From NCBI RefSeq assembly GCF_026342435.1, contig NZ_JAPEMT010000004.1, forward strand, positions 248,001-312,000: a DNA stretch of 64,000 nt, in the 5' to 3' direction. Shown here in pieces: positions 39,934 to 48,271 of the stretch. Position 1 is the stretch's first letter. Each line of letters starts with the position of its first letter. This stretch comes from Streptomyces sp. NBC_00237 (GTDB lineage: Bacteria > Actinomycetota > Actinomycetes > Streptomycetales > Streptomycetaceae). The notes under the pieces are model-generated. The model was not told the origin of the DNA. It worked only from the letters and a program-made list of their open reading frames with translations, and did not search any database. The position numbers and the translations under genes are program-made.

Positions 39934-41538
39934 GTGTCCCCTCGCCACCCCGCCCTGCTCCGCGCCTGCGTCGTCGGATGGGCCCTCACCGCCTGCCTCA
40001 CCACGGTCCCGCCCCTGGCCCAGGCCGCCGAGGCTCCCGCCGGACGCGGCTCGGGAGCCGCGCTCGACCGCTACTACCAGCAGCGCCCCGCCTGGGGCAG
40101 TTGCGCCGATGGCCCACGGGACGCGGCGGGCCGCGCCATGGACGGTGCCGGTCTGCAATGCGCCGACCTGACCGTGCCGCTGGACTACGCGGCCCCGTCG
40201 GGACGCACGATCACCGTGGCGGTCTCCCGGCTCAAGGCCACCGACACCCGCCACCGCATCGGCACGCTCCTCGTCAACATCGGCGGTCCCGGCGGACCCG
40301 CCCGTCAGGTCCCGCCGGTCATCCGCGAGGCGATGAAGAAGGCCGGCCCCCGGTACGACATCGTCGGCTTCGACCCGCGCTTCGTCGGCCGCAGCACGCC
40401 CCTGGACTGCGGCTGGCCCGTCGGGACGGCCTGGTTCTCGGCGGGCGCCGGGCGGGCGGGGTTCGAACGCCAGGTCGCCCTCCAGAAGTCCCTGGCCGCC
40501 AAGTGCCGCTCCGCTGGCAGCTCCGTACTCCCTCGCACACACACCTCAGTGCTCCCCCACGTCACCACCCGCAACACGGCCCGCGACATGGACGTCATCC
40601 GTGGCGCGCTGGGCGAGCGGAAGATCTCCTACCTGGGTTACTCGTACGGCACCTACCTGGGCACCGTCTACACGCAGTTGTTCCCCGGCCGGTACGACCG
40701 GGTGGTGCTAGACGGCGCGTTCGCCCCGGACGACTACGGCCCCCGGATGCTCAAGGGTTCGGAGCGCGAGAACGAGAGGGCGCTCGCCGACTGGGCCGCC
40801 TGGGCGGCGCAGCGCCCCACCGACTACGGCCTGGGCCGTACCCGTGCGGCGGTGCTCGCCACCGTCGACCGCGTCGTCGCGGCGTCCGCGCGCCGACCGC
40901 TCAGGGTCGGCACCGGCACCGACTCCTTCCGGCTCGACGACACCCAGGTGCCCGCCCTCCTCCTCACCGCCACGGCGGACGACACCGACGCGGCACGGGC
41001 CTCCTTCAGCGAGCAGATGTCGGTACTGGCCAGGGCCGCGGGCGGGGCGGCGCCGACCGCGCTGTCACCGGGGTTCGCCGCGTCGCTGCGCTACCTGCTG
41101 CACGGCGGGAGCGAACCCTCGGGCGTCCAGCACGCGGTCCTCTGCGGGGACGTGGCCGCCCCGCGCGACCCCCGGTCGTACTGGCGGGACATCGAGAGCA
41201 GCCGTGCCGCACACCCGCTGTTCGGGCCGATGACCCGCAACATCGGCCCGTGCGCCTTCTGGGACCGGCCGCGTGAGGAGCCCACCCAGGTGCGACACGA
41301 CGCCCCTGCCCTGATCGTGGCCGCCACCGGCGACCCGCGCACCACGTACCGGAGCAGCGTCGCCCTGCACGACCGGCTGCCGGGCTCCAGGCTGCTCACC
41401 CTCGAAGGCGCCAACCGGCACGGTCTCTACGGGCGTTACGGCAATACCTGTGTGGATGCCGAGGTCAACCGCTACCTGGCCACCGGCCGACTGCCGTCCC
41501 GGGACCTGACCTGCGTCACGGCGCGCCGGACGGACTAG
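39934..41538 (+). CDS. Secreted alpha/beta hydrolase, TAP-like (tripeptidyl aminopeptidase family)
   Basis: 534 residues: signal peptide ending AQA, alpha/beta hydrolase core with oxyanion motif NIGGPGGPA, nucleophile elbow GYSYGTYLG, the TAP C-terminal domain (GPCAFWDRP ... ATGDPRTTY with the acidic residue) and catalytic His in NRHGLYG. This family (SlpD/SlpE, Tap) trims peptides outside the cell. GTG 39934 follows GGAG by 5 nt. Its TAG stop lies inside the left end of a MITE, so the natural C-terminus may have been replaced. Confidence 0.88.
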   Translation: MSPRHPALLRACVVGWALTACLTTVPPLAQAAEAPAGRGSGAALDRYYQQRPAWGSCADGPRDAAGRAMDGAGLQCADLTVPLDYAAPSGRTITVAVSRLKATDTRHRIGTLLVNIGGPGGPARQVPPVIREAMKKAGPRYDIVGFDPRFVGRSTPLDCGWPVGTAWFSAGAGRAGFERQVALQKSLAAKCRSAGSSVLPRTHTSVLPHVTTRNTARDMDVIRGALGERKISYLGYSYGTYLGTVYTQLFPGRYDRVVLDGAFAPDDYGPRMLKGSERENERALADWAAWAAQRPTDYGLGRTRAAVLATVDRVVAASARRPLRVGTGTDSFRLDDTQVPALLLTATADDTDAARASFSEQMSVLARAAGGAAPTALSPGFAASLRYLLHGGSEPSGVQHAVLCGDVAAPRDPRSYWRDIESSRAAHPLFGPMTRNIGPCAFWDRPREEPTQVRHDAPALIVAATGDPRTTYRSSVALHDRLPGSRLLTLEGANRHGLYGRYGNTCVDAEVNRYLATGRLPSRDLTCVTARRTD

Positions 41539-41725
41539 GGCCTGTCCGGCGGATCAGGTCGTATGGAGTGACCTGCGACTTCTCGGAGCGGCTGAGCGGG
41601 GCATGGTGCGTGCAGCTGCAAGGCGGAGGAGGGAAACATGGCGGAGCCATGGCGAGTGACGACAACGCCGCAGATGTGCGTGCCAGGGCACGCGACCGCG
41701 ACAAGATCCGCCGGACAGGCCCTAG
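41535..41725. mobile_element. 191-bp MITE with 21-bp perfect terminal inverted repeats
   Basis: Both ends read CTAGGGCCTGTCCGGCGGAT inward, 21 bp perfectly inverted (41535-41555, 41705-41725). The interior has no transposase gene and contains a CATGGCGGAGCCATG palindrome at 41638. The end sequence resembles IS ends frequent in Streptomyces. The terminal TA or CTAG suggests a TA/CTAG target duplication. Its left end supplies the stop of the hydrolase and its right end the stop of the convergent SDR. Confidence 0.75.
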
Positions 41726-42684
41726 CGGCCGCGTGGCCCCTGTGCTGGGTCGGGGTCGACGCCTGTCGCCCGGCGGCTGGCCTCCCACAGCCGGGCCGCG
41801 ACGGCCGTGTCGGCGAGTTGGCTCCAGGTCTCTTCCGGCCGGGGCGCGCCCCGCAGTCCGAAGCGGCGCGGTCCCCACAGCTGTCCGCCGTACGCGGCCG
41901 GGTCGAGCACCGCACGCACGGCGGGCCAGGCTCCGGCGTGCTTGCCCTGGACGAGCAGGGCGGCGGGTGCGGCGCGCAGCAGCGCGCCGACGCTCCGGTC
42001 GTGGACCGGGGGCCGTGGCGGGGTGAGGGAGTCCAGGGCCCCGCCCGGATGGGCCACCAGGCTCCGCACGGGGCTGCCGTGGGCGCGCAGGCGGCGGTCG
42101 AGTTCGAGCCCGAAGTACATCTGGGCCAGCTTGGACCGTCCGTAGGTGCGTTTGGCCCGGTAGTCCCGCCGGGACTGGAGGTCGTCCGGGTCCAGCCGTT
42201 CCGATTTCGCCGCGAAGCTGCCGACGGTCACGACGCGTGCCGCCCGTGCGGCCGACAGCAGCGGCATCAGTCGGCCGGTCAGCGCGAAGTGCCCGAGGTG
42301 GTTGGTGCCGAACATGAGTTCATGGCCGTCCGCCGTCTCACGGCGCGGCGGGGCGTCCAGGGCGACACCGGCGTTCAGCACCACCGCGTCGAGGGCGGGG
42401 ACCTCCAGGGCTTCCGCCGCGTCGCTGATCGACGCCAGGTCGGCGAGGTCCAGCCGTACGGCACGCACGTCCGCGCCGGGCACCTGCGTACGGATCGAGG
42501 TGAGGGCGGCTGCGGCCCGCGCCGGGTCCCGGCAGCCGAGCACGACGGTGGCTCCGGTCGCGGACAGCTGTTCCGCGATGAAGTACCCGATGCCCGCGTT
42601 GCCGCCGGTGACCAGGAAGACCCGGCCCTCGGCACGGGGCGGGCGGTGGACGTCCCAGGGCGGGGTGGAAGACGTGGGCGGCAT
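41722..42684 (-). CDS. Short-chain dehydrogenase/reductase (retinol-dehydrogenase-like)
   Basis: 320 residues with TGGNAGIGYFIAEQL (cofactor site), the NAG motif (LNAGVALD), NHLGHFAL, catalytic Ser in VTVGSFAAK and YGRSK (YxxxK). It matches WW-oxidoreductase/retinol-dehydrogenase-like SDRs. ATG 42684 has GAGGGAGC upstream; the longer frame is not needed. The last codon runs into the MITE, whose CTA gives the stop. Confidence 0.87.
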   Translation of the reverse strand: MPPTSSTPPWDVHRPPRAEGRVFLVTGGNAGIGYFIAEQLSATGATVVLGCRDPARAAAALTSIRTQVPGADVRAVRLDLADLASISDAAEALEVPALDAVVLNAGVALDAPPRRETADGHELMFGTNHLGHFALTGRLMPLLSAARAARVVTVGSFAAKSERLDPDDLQSRRDYRAKRTYGRSKLAQMYFGLELDRRLRAHGSPVRSLVAHPGGALDSLTPPRPPVHDRSVGALLRAAPAALLVQGKHAGAWPAVRAVLDPAAYGGQLWGPRRFGLRGAPRPEETWSQLADTAVAARLWEASRRATGVDPDPAQGPRGR

Positions 42685-42721
42685 GTCGGCGGGCTCCCTC
42701 GATCGGGCAGGACGGGATGAC

Positions 42722-42749
42722 GGCCGCTTCCCCCGAGGGGGAAGCGGCC
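42722..42749 (-). terminator. Hairpin between serine hydrolase gene and SDR
   Basis: GGCCGCTTCCCC pairs with GGGGAAGCGGCC around a short loop. It lies after the stop at 42872 and before the SDR start, so it should terminate the upstream gene. Confidence 0.65.
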
Positions 42750-42871
42750 TGGCAATCACCGTGCCAGGGAGGACCGACACGACGCCCACGGATCACCGAC
42801 CCACGCGGCCGGAGCGTCGACATCCCACCGACAGACGACGCTGACCGGCCGCCCGCCGAACCGGTCGGACC

Positions 42872-44125
42872 CTAGCGGCGCTCGCGCAGGTCGGCCTCCG
42901 CCGGGAGGGTGGGGAGCGCGCGCCGCATCGTGGGCGCCGAAGCCGTGGGCGCGGGCTTCTTCCCGCAGAAGGCCGCCTCCAGCGTCGCGCCGAGCGCCGT
43001 GTTCACCGCGCCCCGGTTCGAGGTGTTGGCCATGGCGGAGAGCGCGCGCTTGCCGTCGCGGGTGGCGAAGGCGTACGTGTAGTAGCCCTGCACGGTGCCG
43101 GTGTGCCCGAACACCTGGGTGCCGCAGGACAGGTCGTAGCGGCGCAGCCCGAGCCCGTAGAAGCGGGTCTGGGCGGTGTCGGTCGGGGTGACCGTGGTCA
43201 TGGCGTCCAGCATCCGGGGCGAGAGCAGACTGCCGCGCATCAGCGCGGACGTGAAGGTGTTCAGGTCGGCCGGGTCGGAGATGACCGCTCCGGCCGACTG
43301 GGCCCAGGAAACGGTCTGGTTCGTGGAGTCGACGAGCGGCGCGCCCTCCTCGTCGGGGTGCAGGTAGCCGCGCACGTGCTTGCCCTTGATCCGGGTGTCC
43401 GGGTGGACGTACACGGTGTGCCGCAGCTTCAGCGGCTTGATGATGCGCCGCTCGTACTGCCTGGCGACCGGCGTTCCCGTCGCCTTCTCGATGAGCATGC
43501 CGACGACGACGAAGTTGGCGTTGGAGTACTTGTAGGCCGCGCCGGGCTCGGTGGTGCGCGGGAGGGCCAGCGAGAGGTCGACCAGCTCCTGGTAGGTGAA
43601 GACGCGGTTGCGTACGGCTTCGAAGCCGGGCACGGTCTTGTCGAACATGGGGTCGGTGTACTCGGCCAGGCCGCTGCGGTGGGTGAGCAGGTGACGGACC
43701 GTGATGCGGTCGTCGGGCAGCAGCCCGGGCAGGTAGCGGTTGACCGGTGCGTCGAGCTCCAGTCTTCCCTCGTCGACCAGTTGGAGCAGGACGACGCTGG
43801 AGAAGGTCTTGCTGACGCTGCCGATGCGGAAGCGGGCCCGGGTGTCCATGGCCTCACCGGTGACGCGGTCGCGGACGCCGACGGTGCGCGTACGGACGCC
43901 GTCGGGGCCGGTGAAGCGGGCCATCGCGCCGGGCGCACCCTTGGCCATGGCGTCGTTGAGGGCGGCGGTCACGCCCTCCATGTCGGGGGCGGGGGTCGCG
44001 GGCCCGGCCGGGGCGGTGGGGGCCGCCGGTGCGGCGGAGGCCGCGGTGACGGGGGCGAGACCGGCGGCGAGGGCGGTGATCAGGGTGGCGCTGACGGCCA
44101 GACGCCGGTGTGTCGACAGGGGCAC
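42872..44125 (-). CDS. Secreted serine hydrolase, beta-lactamase class C / DD-peptidase family
   Basis: 417 residues. A signal peptide with an Ala/Pro-rich stretch is followed by a class C beta-lactamase fold with SVSK (SxxK), YSN (YxN) and HTG (KTG equivalent). This is the pattern of R61-type D-alanyl-D-alanine carboxypeptidases and esterases rather than true beta-lactamases. It acts outside the cell, probably on peptidoglycan stem peptides or esters. Confidence 0.88.
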   Translation of the reverse strand: MPLSTHRRLAVSATLITALAAGLAPVTAASAAPAAPTAPAGPATPAPDMEGVTAALNDAMAKGAPGAMARFTGPDGVRTRTVGVRDRVTGEAMDTRARFRIGSVSKTFSSVVLLQLVDEGRLELDAPVNRYLPGLLPDDRITVRHLLTHRSGLAEYTDPMFDKTVPGFEAVRNRVFTYQELVDLSLALPRTTEPGAAYKYSNANFVVVGMLIEKATGTPVARQYERRIIKPLKLRHTVYVHPDTRIKGKHVRGYLHPDEEGAPLVDSTNQTVSWAQSAGAVISDPADLNTFTSALMRGSLLSPRMLDAMTTVTPTDTAQTRFYGLGLRRYDLSCGTQVFGHTGTVQGYYTYAFATRDGKRALSAMANTSNRGAVNTALGATLEAAFCGKKPAPTASAPTMRRALPTLPAEADLRERR

Positions 44126-44156
44126 GTGAATTCCTCGTTCTCAACTCAGCGGAAGT

Positions 44157-44183
44157 GCGGCACACCTGGGTGGGGTGTGCCGC
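44157..44183. terminator. Hairpin between EF-hand gene and serine hydrolase gene
   Basis: A perfect 10-bp stem (GCGGCACACC) with a 7-nt loop lies between the EF-hand stop (44304) and the next start (44125); a probable terminator for the EF-hand gene. Confidence 0.5.
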
Positions 44184-44303
44184 GGGGTCCGGGGAGGAAC
44201 GATCGGTGCGTACTGTCCCGGATGCCCATGAATCATGAGTGCCAACGCGTCACGTCGGTTCCTGTCACGGGGCATCGATTTGGGGTCCCCGGAGCGTGCG
44301 ACG

Positions 44304-44852
44304 TCAGCCGACCGCGCCGAGCAGGGTGCTGCCCGCACCCTCCACGTCCTCTTCCAGCAGGAAGTCGCTCCATCCCGCCACGTACTCCTCGCGCGTGATG
44401 TGCCCGTCACCGTTCAGGTCGAGACCCGAGGCCGACGCCCGGGCCACCTCGTGCTCCAGGCCCCAGGCGACCAGGAACGCCGTCATCTGCTCCACCGTCG
44501 CGACACCGTCGTCGTCGGCGTCGATCGCCGCGAACTCGGCGTGCAGGCCGTCGCGCAGGTTCTGCTCCAGAAGCGTCGGGTCGCCGAAGGCTCCCGACAT
44601 CGCCCGGTGGAACTCGTCGCGGCTGATCTGCCCGTCCCCGTTCGCGTCGGCGTGCGCCAGCAGCAGGGCCCAGCAGCGCTGCCGTTCCCGTACCAGCAGC
44701 GATCCCTTGGCCGAACCGTCGCCGACCCCCGTGGCGCGCGCGATCGACCGGGCGAGCGTGATGAAGTCCTGCTCCTCCAGCACCCCGTTGACGTCCACGT
44801 CGAGCATGTCGAACAGGCGGTCGTACTTGAGTCCGATCACGTCACTGGTCAT
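44304..44852 (-). CDS. Four-EF-hand calcium-binding protein
   Basis: 182 residues with four EF-hand loops: DVDVNGVLEEQD, DANGDGQISRDE, DADDDGVATVEQ and DLNGDGHITREE. Loops 2 and 4 are canonical with Glu at position 12; loops 1 and 3 end in Asp and Gln and may bind weakly. The layout matches calerythrin/CabD-like Streptomyces proteins that buffer or sense cytosolic calcium. ATG 44852 has a good GAGGG upstream. Confidence 0.92.
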   Translation of the reverse strand: MTSDVIGLKYDRLFDMLDVDVNGVLEEQDFITLARSIARATGVGDGSAKGSLLVRERQRCWALLLAHADANGDGQISRDEFHRAMSGAFGDPTLLEQNLRDGLHAEFAAIDADDDGVATVEQMTAFLVAWGLEHEVARASASGLDLNGDGHITREEYVAGWSDFLLEEDVEGAGSTLLGAVG

Positions 44853-45031
44853 GAAGAGCCCTCCCGAGGGATACGAAGTCGACTCCGGCAGCATGTGCGC
44901 CGCCGGGCCCCCGAAGGGCTCCCGGTGGGCTCCGGGACACGAACGAGGCAGTGGATGGCACACGTTGGCGGTAACCGAGCGGCGTCCCCTTGACCGCGGG
45001 AGCCGTGCCGCGAGCGGCCTCGGAAGGTGCT

Positions 45032-45907
45032 TCAGCCCCGTCGCCACATGTCCGAAAGCCGCACCCCGTGGAGCGTCCGCAGCCGTCGCAGCTCCCAACC
45101 GGTCAGCAGGACCAGGGTCAACGGGCCGGTCAGTCCGAGCACCAGGCGCGTCGGCATCGAGACCTGGTCGTACATGGGGTCGCCGATGGAGGGCAGGACG
45201 ACGGCCAGGACGGTGAAGAAGGGCACGACCGCCGGAAGCGCGTCGTTGACGTCGGCCGTGCGTCCTCCGTTGAGGACGAGCAGGAGGCCGCCGTACCCGC
45301 CGAAGAGCAGCATCCACCCACCGAAGACCGTGGTCCAGGACCAGGACGGCGGCCAGTGGGAGAGGTCGATGGGCTGGAGGATGAACACGGTCAGCGTCAC
45401 GGCGAACGCGAGGAACGGTCCGCGCCACCGGGCGGCCGCGGCTCCTTTCCTGCCCGCCGGGGTCATGGCGACCGCGACCCCGGCGACGTAGACGTTCATC
45501 TGGACCGCGCTGAGGCCCCACCCGAAGCTCTCGAAGAACCGGCCGGGCATCTCCCGCAGCGGCACCAGACCGAACGCCAGCCACGCGCCGACGGTCAGTC
45601 CGAGTCCGAGCGCCAGCCGCCACAGGTGCGCCTTCTTGATGACGGGGTCCTCGACGCGGCCCTCGCGGGTCGGGCTGCACAGCCGGTGCGCGGCGATCAC
45701 GGGCACCAACCAGCCCAGCCACCACAGGGCCCCGCGCCGCGCGCGGGGAACGGTGAGCAGTATGGGTGCCGGACGCTGGGGCGGCGCCCCCGGTCTCGGC
45801 CGCGCGTTCGGGTCGCCCGTCGTCGGATGCAGCACCGCTGCCCGCCCTTCGTCCTCGCACTCCGGCTCGCGCCCCGGTGCCGCCGAAAGCCACCGAGGTG
45901 GCAGCAA
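45032..45907 (-). CDS. Membrane protein of unknown function
   Basis: About 290 residues with six hydrophobic segments beginning at GALWWLGWLVPVIAA. The N-terminal 60 residues are Pro/Arg-rich and may not be translated; the TTG at 45907 is only the longest option and a GTG about 23 codons later is possible. Contains FILQPIDLSHWPPSWSWTTV. No known family recognised. Confidence 0.6.
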   Translation of the reverse strand: MLPPRWLSAAPGREPECEDEGRAAVLHPTTGDPNARPRPGAPPQRPAPILLTVPRARRGALWWLGWLVPVIAAHRLCSPTREGRVEDPVIKKAHLWRLALGLGLTVGAWLAFGLVPLREMPGRFFESFGWGLSAVQMNVYVAGVAVAMTPAGRKGAAAARWRGPFLAFAVTLTVFILQPIDLSHWPPSWSWTTVFGGWMLLFGGYGGLLLVLNGGRTADVNDALPAVVPFFTVLAVVLPSIGDPMYDQVSMPTRLVLGLTGPLTLVLLTGWELRRLRTLHGVRLSDMWRRG

Positions 45908-46001
45908 CTGCCTTCATTGGCAGTTGAGTTGGGGCCATCATCGGGTGGCGACGGGAGATCGGCAAGAGCCTCCTTCCCTCTCTTGGAGGAGAGCGCTCCG
46001 G

Positions 46002-46991
46002 TCAGTGCACGGCCCCCGGTGAGGAGCCGCCCGGGACCATGAGGTGCGGGGTGCCGGTGCCGTCCGCGGGGGCCGTCCAGATGTCGCTCTTGCGTCCTTC
46101 GCCGCCCGGCAGGGCGTAGCCGAGGGTGGCGTCGTCCAGCCAGGCGGCCTGGTCGTCGACGCTGCGCGTCTCGGAAAGGGGGTGTTCACGCAGGGTGGCC
46201 AGGTCCAGGACGTACAGCCGCCAGGGGGCCTTGGGGTCGTCGGAGACCTTCTTCTTGAACGCGAGCCGGGTGTTGTCCGGTGACAGCGACGGGCATTCGA
46301 CGTTCTCGCGCAGCGCCCTGGCCGACCACTTCCGCAGGTCGCCCTCGACGAGGTGGGTGCGGCCCTTGGACGAGACGGTGGCGTAGAAGCGGTTGTCGTC
46401 GCGGGCGAAGGTCACGCCCCAGTAGTTGACGTCGGGGGCGTGGTAGCGGGCCCCGTCGACGGTCAGCGGGATGTCCTCGACCGACTTGACCAGGTCGCCG
46501 GTGCGCAGGTCCAGGATGGCCGTACGGGTGGAGAAGGCCGAGGTGGCGTACGAGTCGCCGGTGGCGAACGTCGTCCAGGACAGGAGCTGCCCGGAGGCGG
46601 AGACGCGGGCCCGGTTGGGGATGCCGACGACGGCCACCCGGCGGACCTCCTTCAGCTGCCGGTCGAGCACGAGGGCCTGGGTGCGGGCGGGCACCCCGGG
46701 CAGTTTCCGCAGGCACAGGGCGCGCTCCCCGGCCGCGTAGAACCGGTCGCAGGAGGGACCGCCCGCCACCCGTGGTGCCTGGCGGCCGGGCTGCCTGGCG
46801 ATCCGTCCGGTGGCCGCGTCCCGGAAGTACAGTCCGGGCTCGGCGAGGGTGAACGAGGCGTCCGCGCCCACCTGTTGGGCCGGTGCGTCACGCTGCCGGG
46901 CGTGCAGTACGTACCCCAGGGAGCCGCCGCCGAGCAGGAGCACGGCGGCCACGACGAGGACGAGGCGGAGCTGTCGGCTGCGGAATTTCAT
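46002..46991 (-). CDS. Membrane-anchored TolB/WD40-like beta-propeller protein
   Basis: 329 residues: N-terminal anchor (LRLVLVVAAVLLLGGGSLGYVL) and an extracytoplasmic beta-propeller with repeated blades (ARVSASGQLLSWTTF, CPSLSPDNTRLAFKKK, DDQAAWLDDATLGYALPGG, DIWTAPADGTG), as in TolB/PD40 proteins. No enzyme motif seen. Its ATG overlaps the stop of the MFS gene, so it is the third gene of a coupled operon. Confidence 0.82.
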   Translation of the reverse strand: MKFRSRQLRLVLVVAAVLLLGGGSLGYVLHARQRDAPAQQVGADASFTLAEPGLYFRDAATGRIARQPGRQAPRVAGGPSCDRFYAAGERALCLRKLPGVPARTQALVLDRQLKEVRRVAVVGIPNRARVSASGQLLSWTTFATGDSYATSAFSTRTAILDLRTGDLVKSVEDIPLTVDGARYHAPDVNYWGVTFARDDNRFYATVSSKGRTHLVEGDLRKWSARALRENVECPSLSPDNTRLAFKKKVSDDPKAPWRLYVLDLATLREHPLSETRSVDDQAAWLDDATLGYALPGGEGRKSDIWTAPADGTGTPHLMVPGGSSPGAVH

Positions 46992-48271
46992 GACGCCTCC
47001 GGGGCGCGTGAGGGAGAGGGCTGCACAGGGACGTCCGGGGCTGGGGGCAGCACCCGCCAGGCGGCGACCAGCGCTCCGGCCAGCGCGAGGCCCGCCACCC
47101 AGAGGGCGGGCCCCTGCCCCCAGAACGTCCAGGCCGCCCCGAATCCGGCCGCACCGACGAGCCTGGCCAGTGCCTGGCCAGTCTGGAGGACCGCGAACCC
47201 GCTCGCCCTGCCGTGTGCGGGCAGCACCGGTCCCGCGAGGGCCATCAGCACGCCGTCCGTGGCGGCGTAGAAGACGCCGAGGAGTGCCAGGACCGCCGCG
47301 AGGCTCGCCCAGGAGACGGGGGCGAGCAGCACGGCGTAGGCGCCGAGCAGGGCGGCGTGTCCGAGCAGGAACGGCAGCCTCCGCCCCGTCCGGTCGGCGA
47401 TCCGGCCCACGGGTACGGCGAGCAGCAGGTACCCGGCGGCGGCGCCGAGCGGCAGCAGCGGGAACAGGGTGGGCGAGAGGTCGAGGCCGCGCTGGAGCAG
47501 CAGGTAGAGGAAGGCGTCGCCGATGGTGGCCGCGCCGAGCAGGGCGGCGGCGTACAGGATGCGGCGGAAGGCGGGGTCGCGCAGCGGCTTGTGCTGGGCC
47601 TTGGCGGGCCTGGAGACCGGGACCCTGGGTGCCCCGACCGGGCCGGAGACGGAGTCGGGGACGTACAGGAGGAGCAGCAGGACGCCGAGGAGGCCGACGC
47701 AGAAGCTGACGACGAACACCGCGTCGTAGGCGTCGGCGGTCGCCCACAGTACGGCGAACGCGACGAGCGGACCCAGCAGTGCGCCCGTGGTGTCCATCGC
47801 CCGGTGCACGCCGAAGGAGCGGCCGAGGGTTTCCGGCGGGCTGCTCAGGGAGATCAGGGCGTCGCGCGGTGCGGTGCGGATGCCCTTGCCGAGGCGGTCG
47901 GCGGCGAGCGCGGCGGCGATTCCCCCGGCGGCGCCGCCCGCGAGGAGCAGGCCGAGCCGGGAGAGCGCGGAGAGCAGGTAGCCCGCGCCCGCGACGCGTT
48001 TGTGCCTGCCGCCCCGGTCGGCGAGGCGTCCGCCGAGCAGCCGTACGAGTGCGGTCGCGCCGTTGAACAGGCCGTCCAGGAAGCCGAATTGGAGGGGGGA
48101 GAGGCCGAGGCCGAGGACCAGGTAGAGCGGCAGCACCGCCGTGACCATCTCCGAGGAGACGTCGGTGACGAGGCTGACCGCGCCGAGCGCGATGACGGTG
48201 CCGGGGACACGCCGCCGCACCCCTGAGGGGTGGGGCGACGTGTCCGGGCGGCCGTTGGTGGCCAGGTACAT
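46988..48271 (-). CDS. MFS transporter in phosphatase operon
   Basis: 427 residues and about 12 membrane segments with MFS motif A (GGRLADRGGRHKRVAG) and VSLVTDVSSEMVTAVLPLYLV in TM1, typical of a small actinobacterial MFS subgroup with unknown substrate. The start shares one base with the phosphatase stop. Translation is coupled on both sides. Confidence 0.87.
   Translation of the reverse strand: MYLATNGRPDTSPHPSGVRRRVPGTVIALGAVSLVTDVSSEMVTAVLPLYLVLGLGLSPLQFGFLDGLFNGATALVRLLGGRLADRGGRHKRVAGAGYLLSALSRLGLLLAGGAAGGIAAALAADRLGKGIRTAPRDALISLSSPPETLGRSFGVHRAMDTTGALLGPLVAFAVLWATADAYDAVFVVSFCVGLLGVLLLLLYVPDSVSGPVGAPRVPVSRPAKAQHKPLRDPAFRRILYAAALLGAATIGDAFLYLLLQRGLDLSPTLFPLLPLGAAAGYLLLAVPVGRIADRTGRRLPFLLGHAALLGAYAVLLAPVSWASLAAVLALLGVFYAATDGVLMALAGPVLPAHGRASGFAVLQTGQALARLVGAAGFGAAWTFWGQGPALWVAGLALAGALVAAWRVLPPAPDVPVQPSPSRAPEAS

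Noticed and set aside
41516..41915. Minus-strand ORFs across the MITE
   Set aside because: They run through the inverted repeats and the end of the SDR gene; no transposase motif is present.
42872..44125. Beta-lactamase resistance gene
   Set aside because: SVSK/YSN/HTG with this domain layout is usual for DD-peptidase or esterase members; nothing indicates drug hydrolysis.
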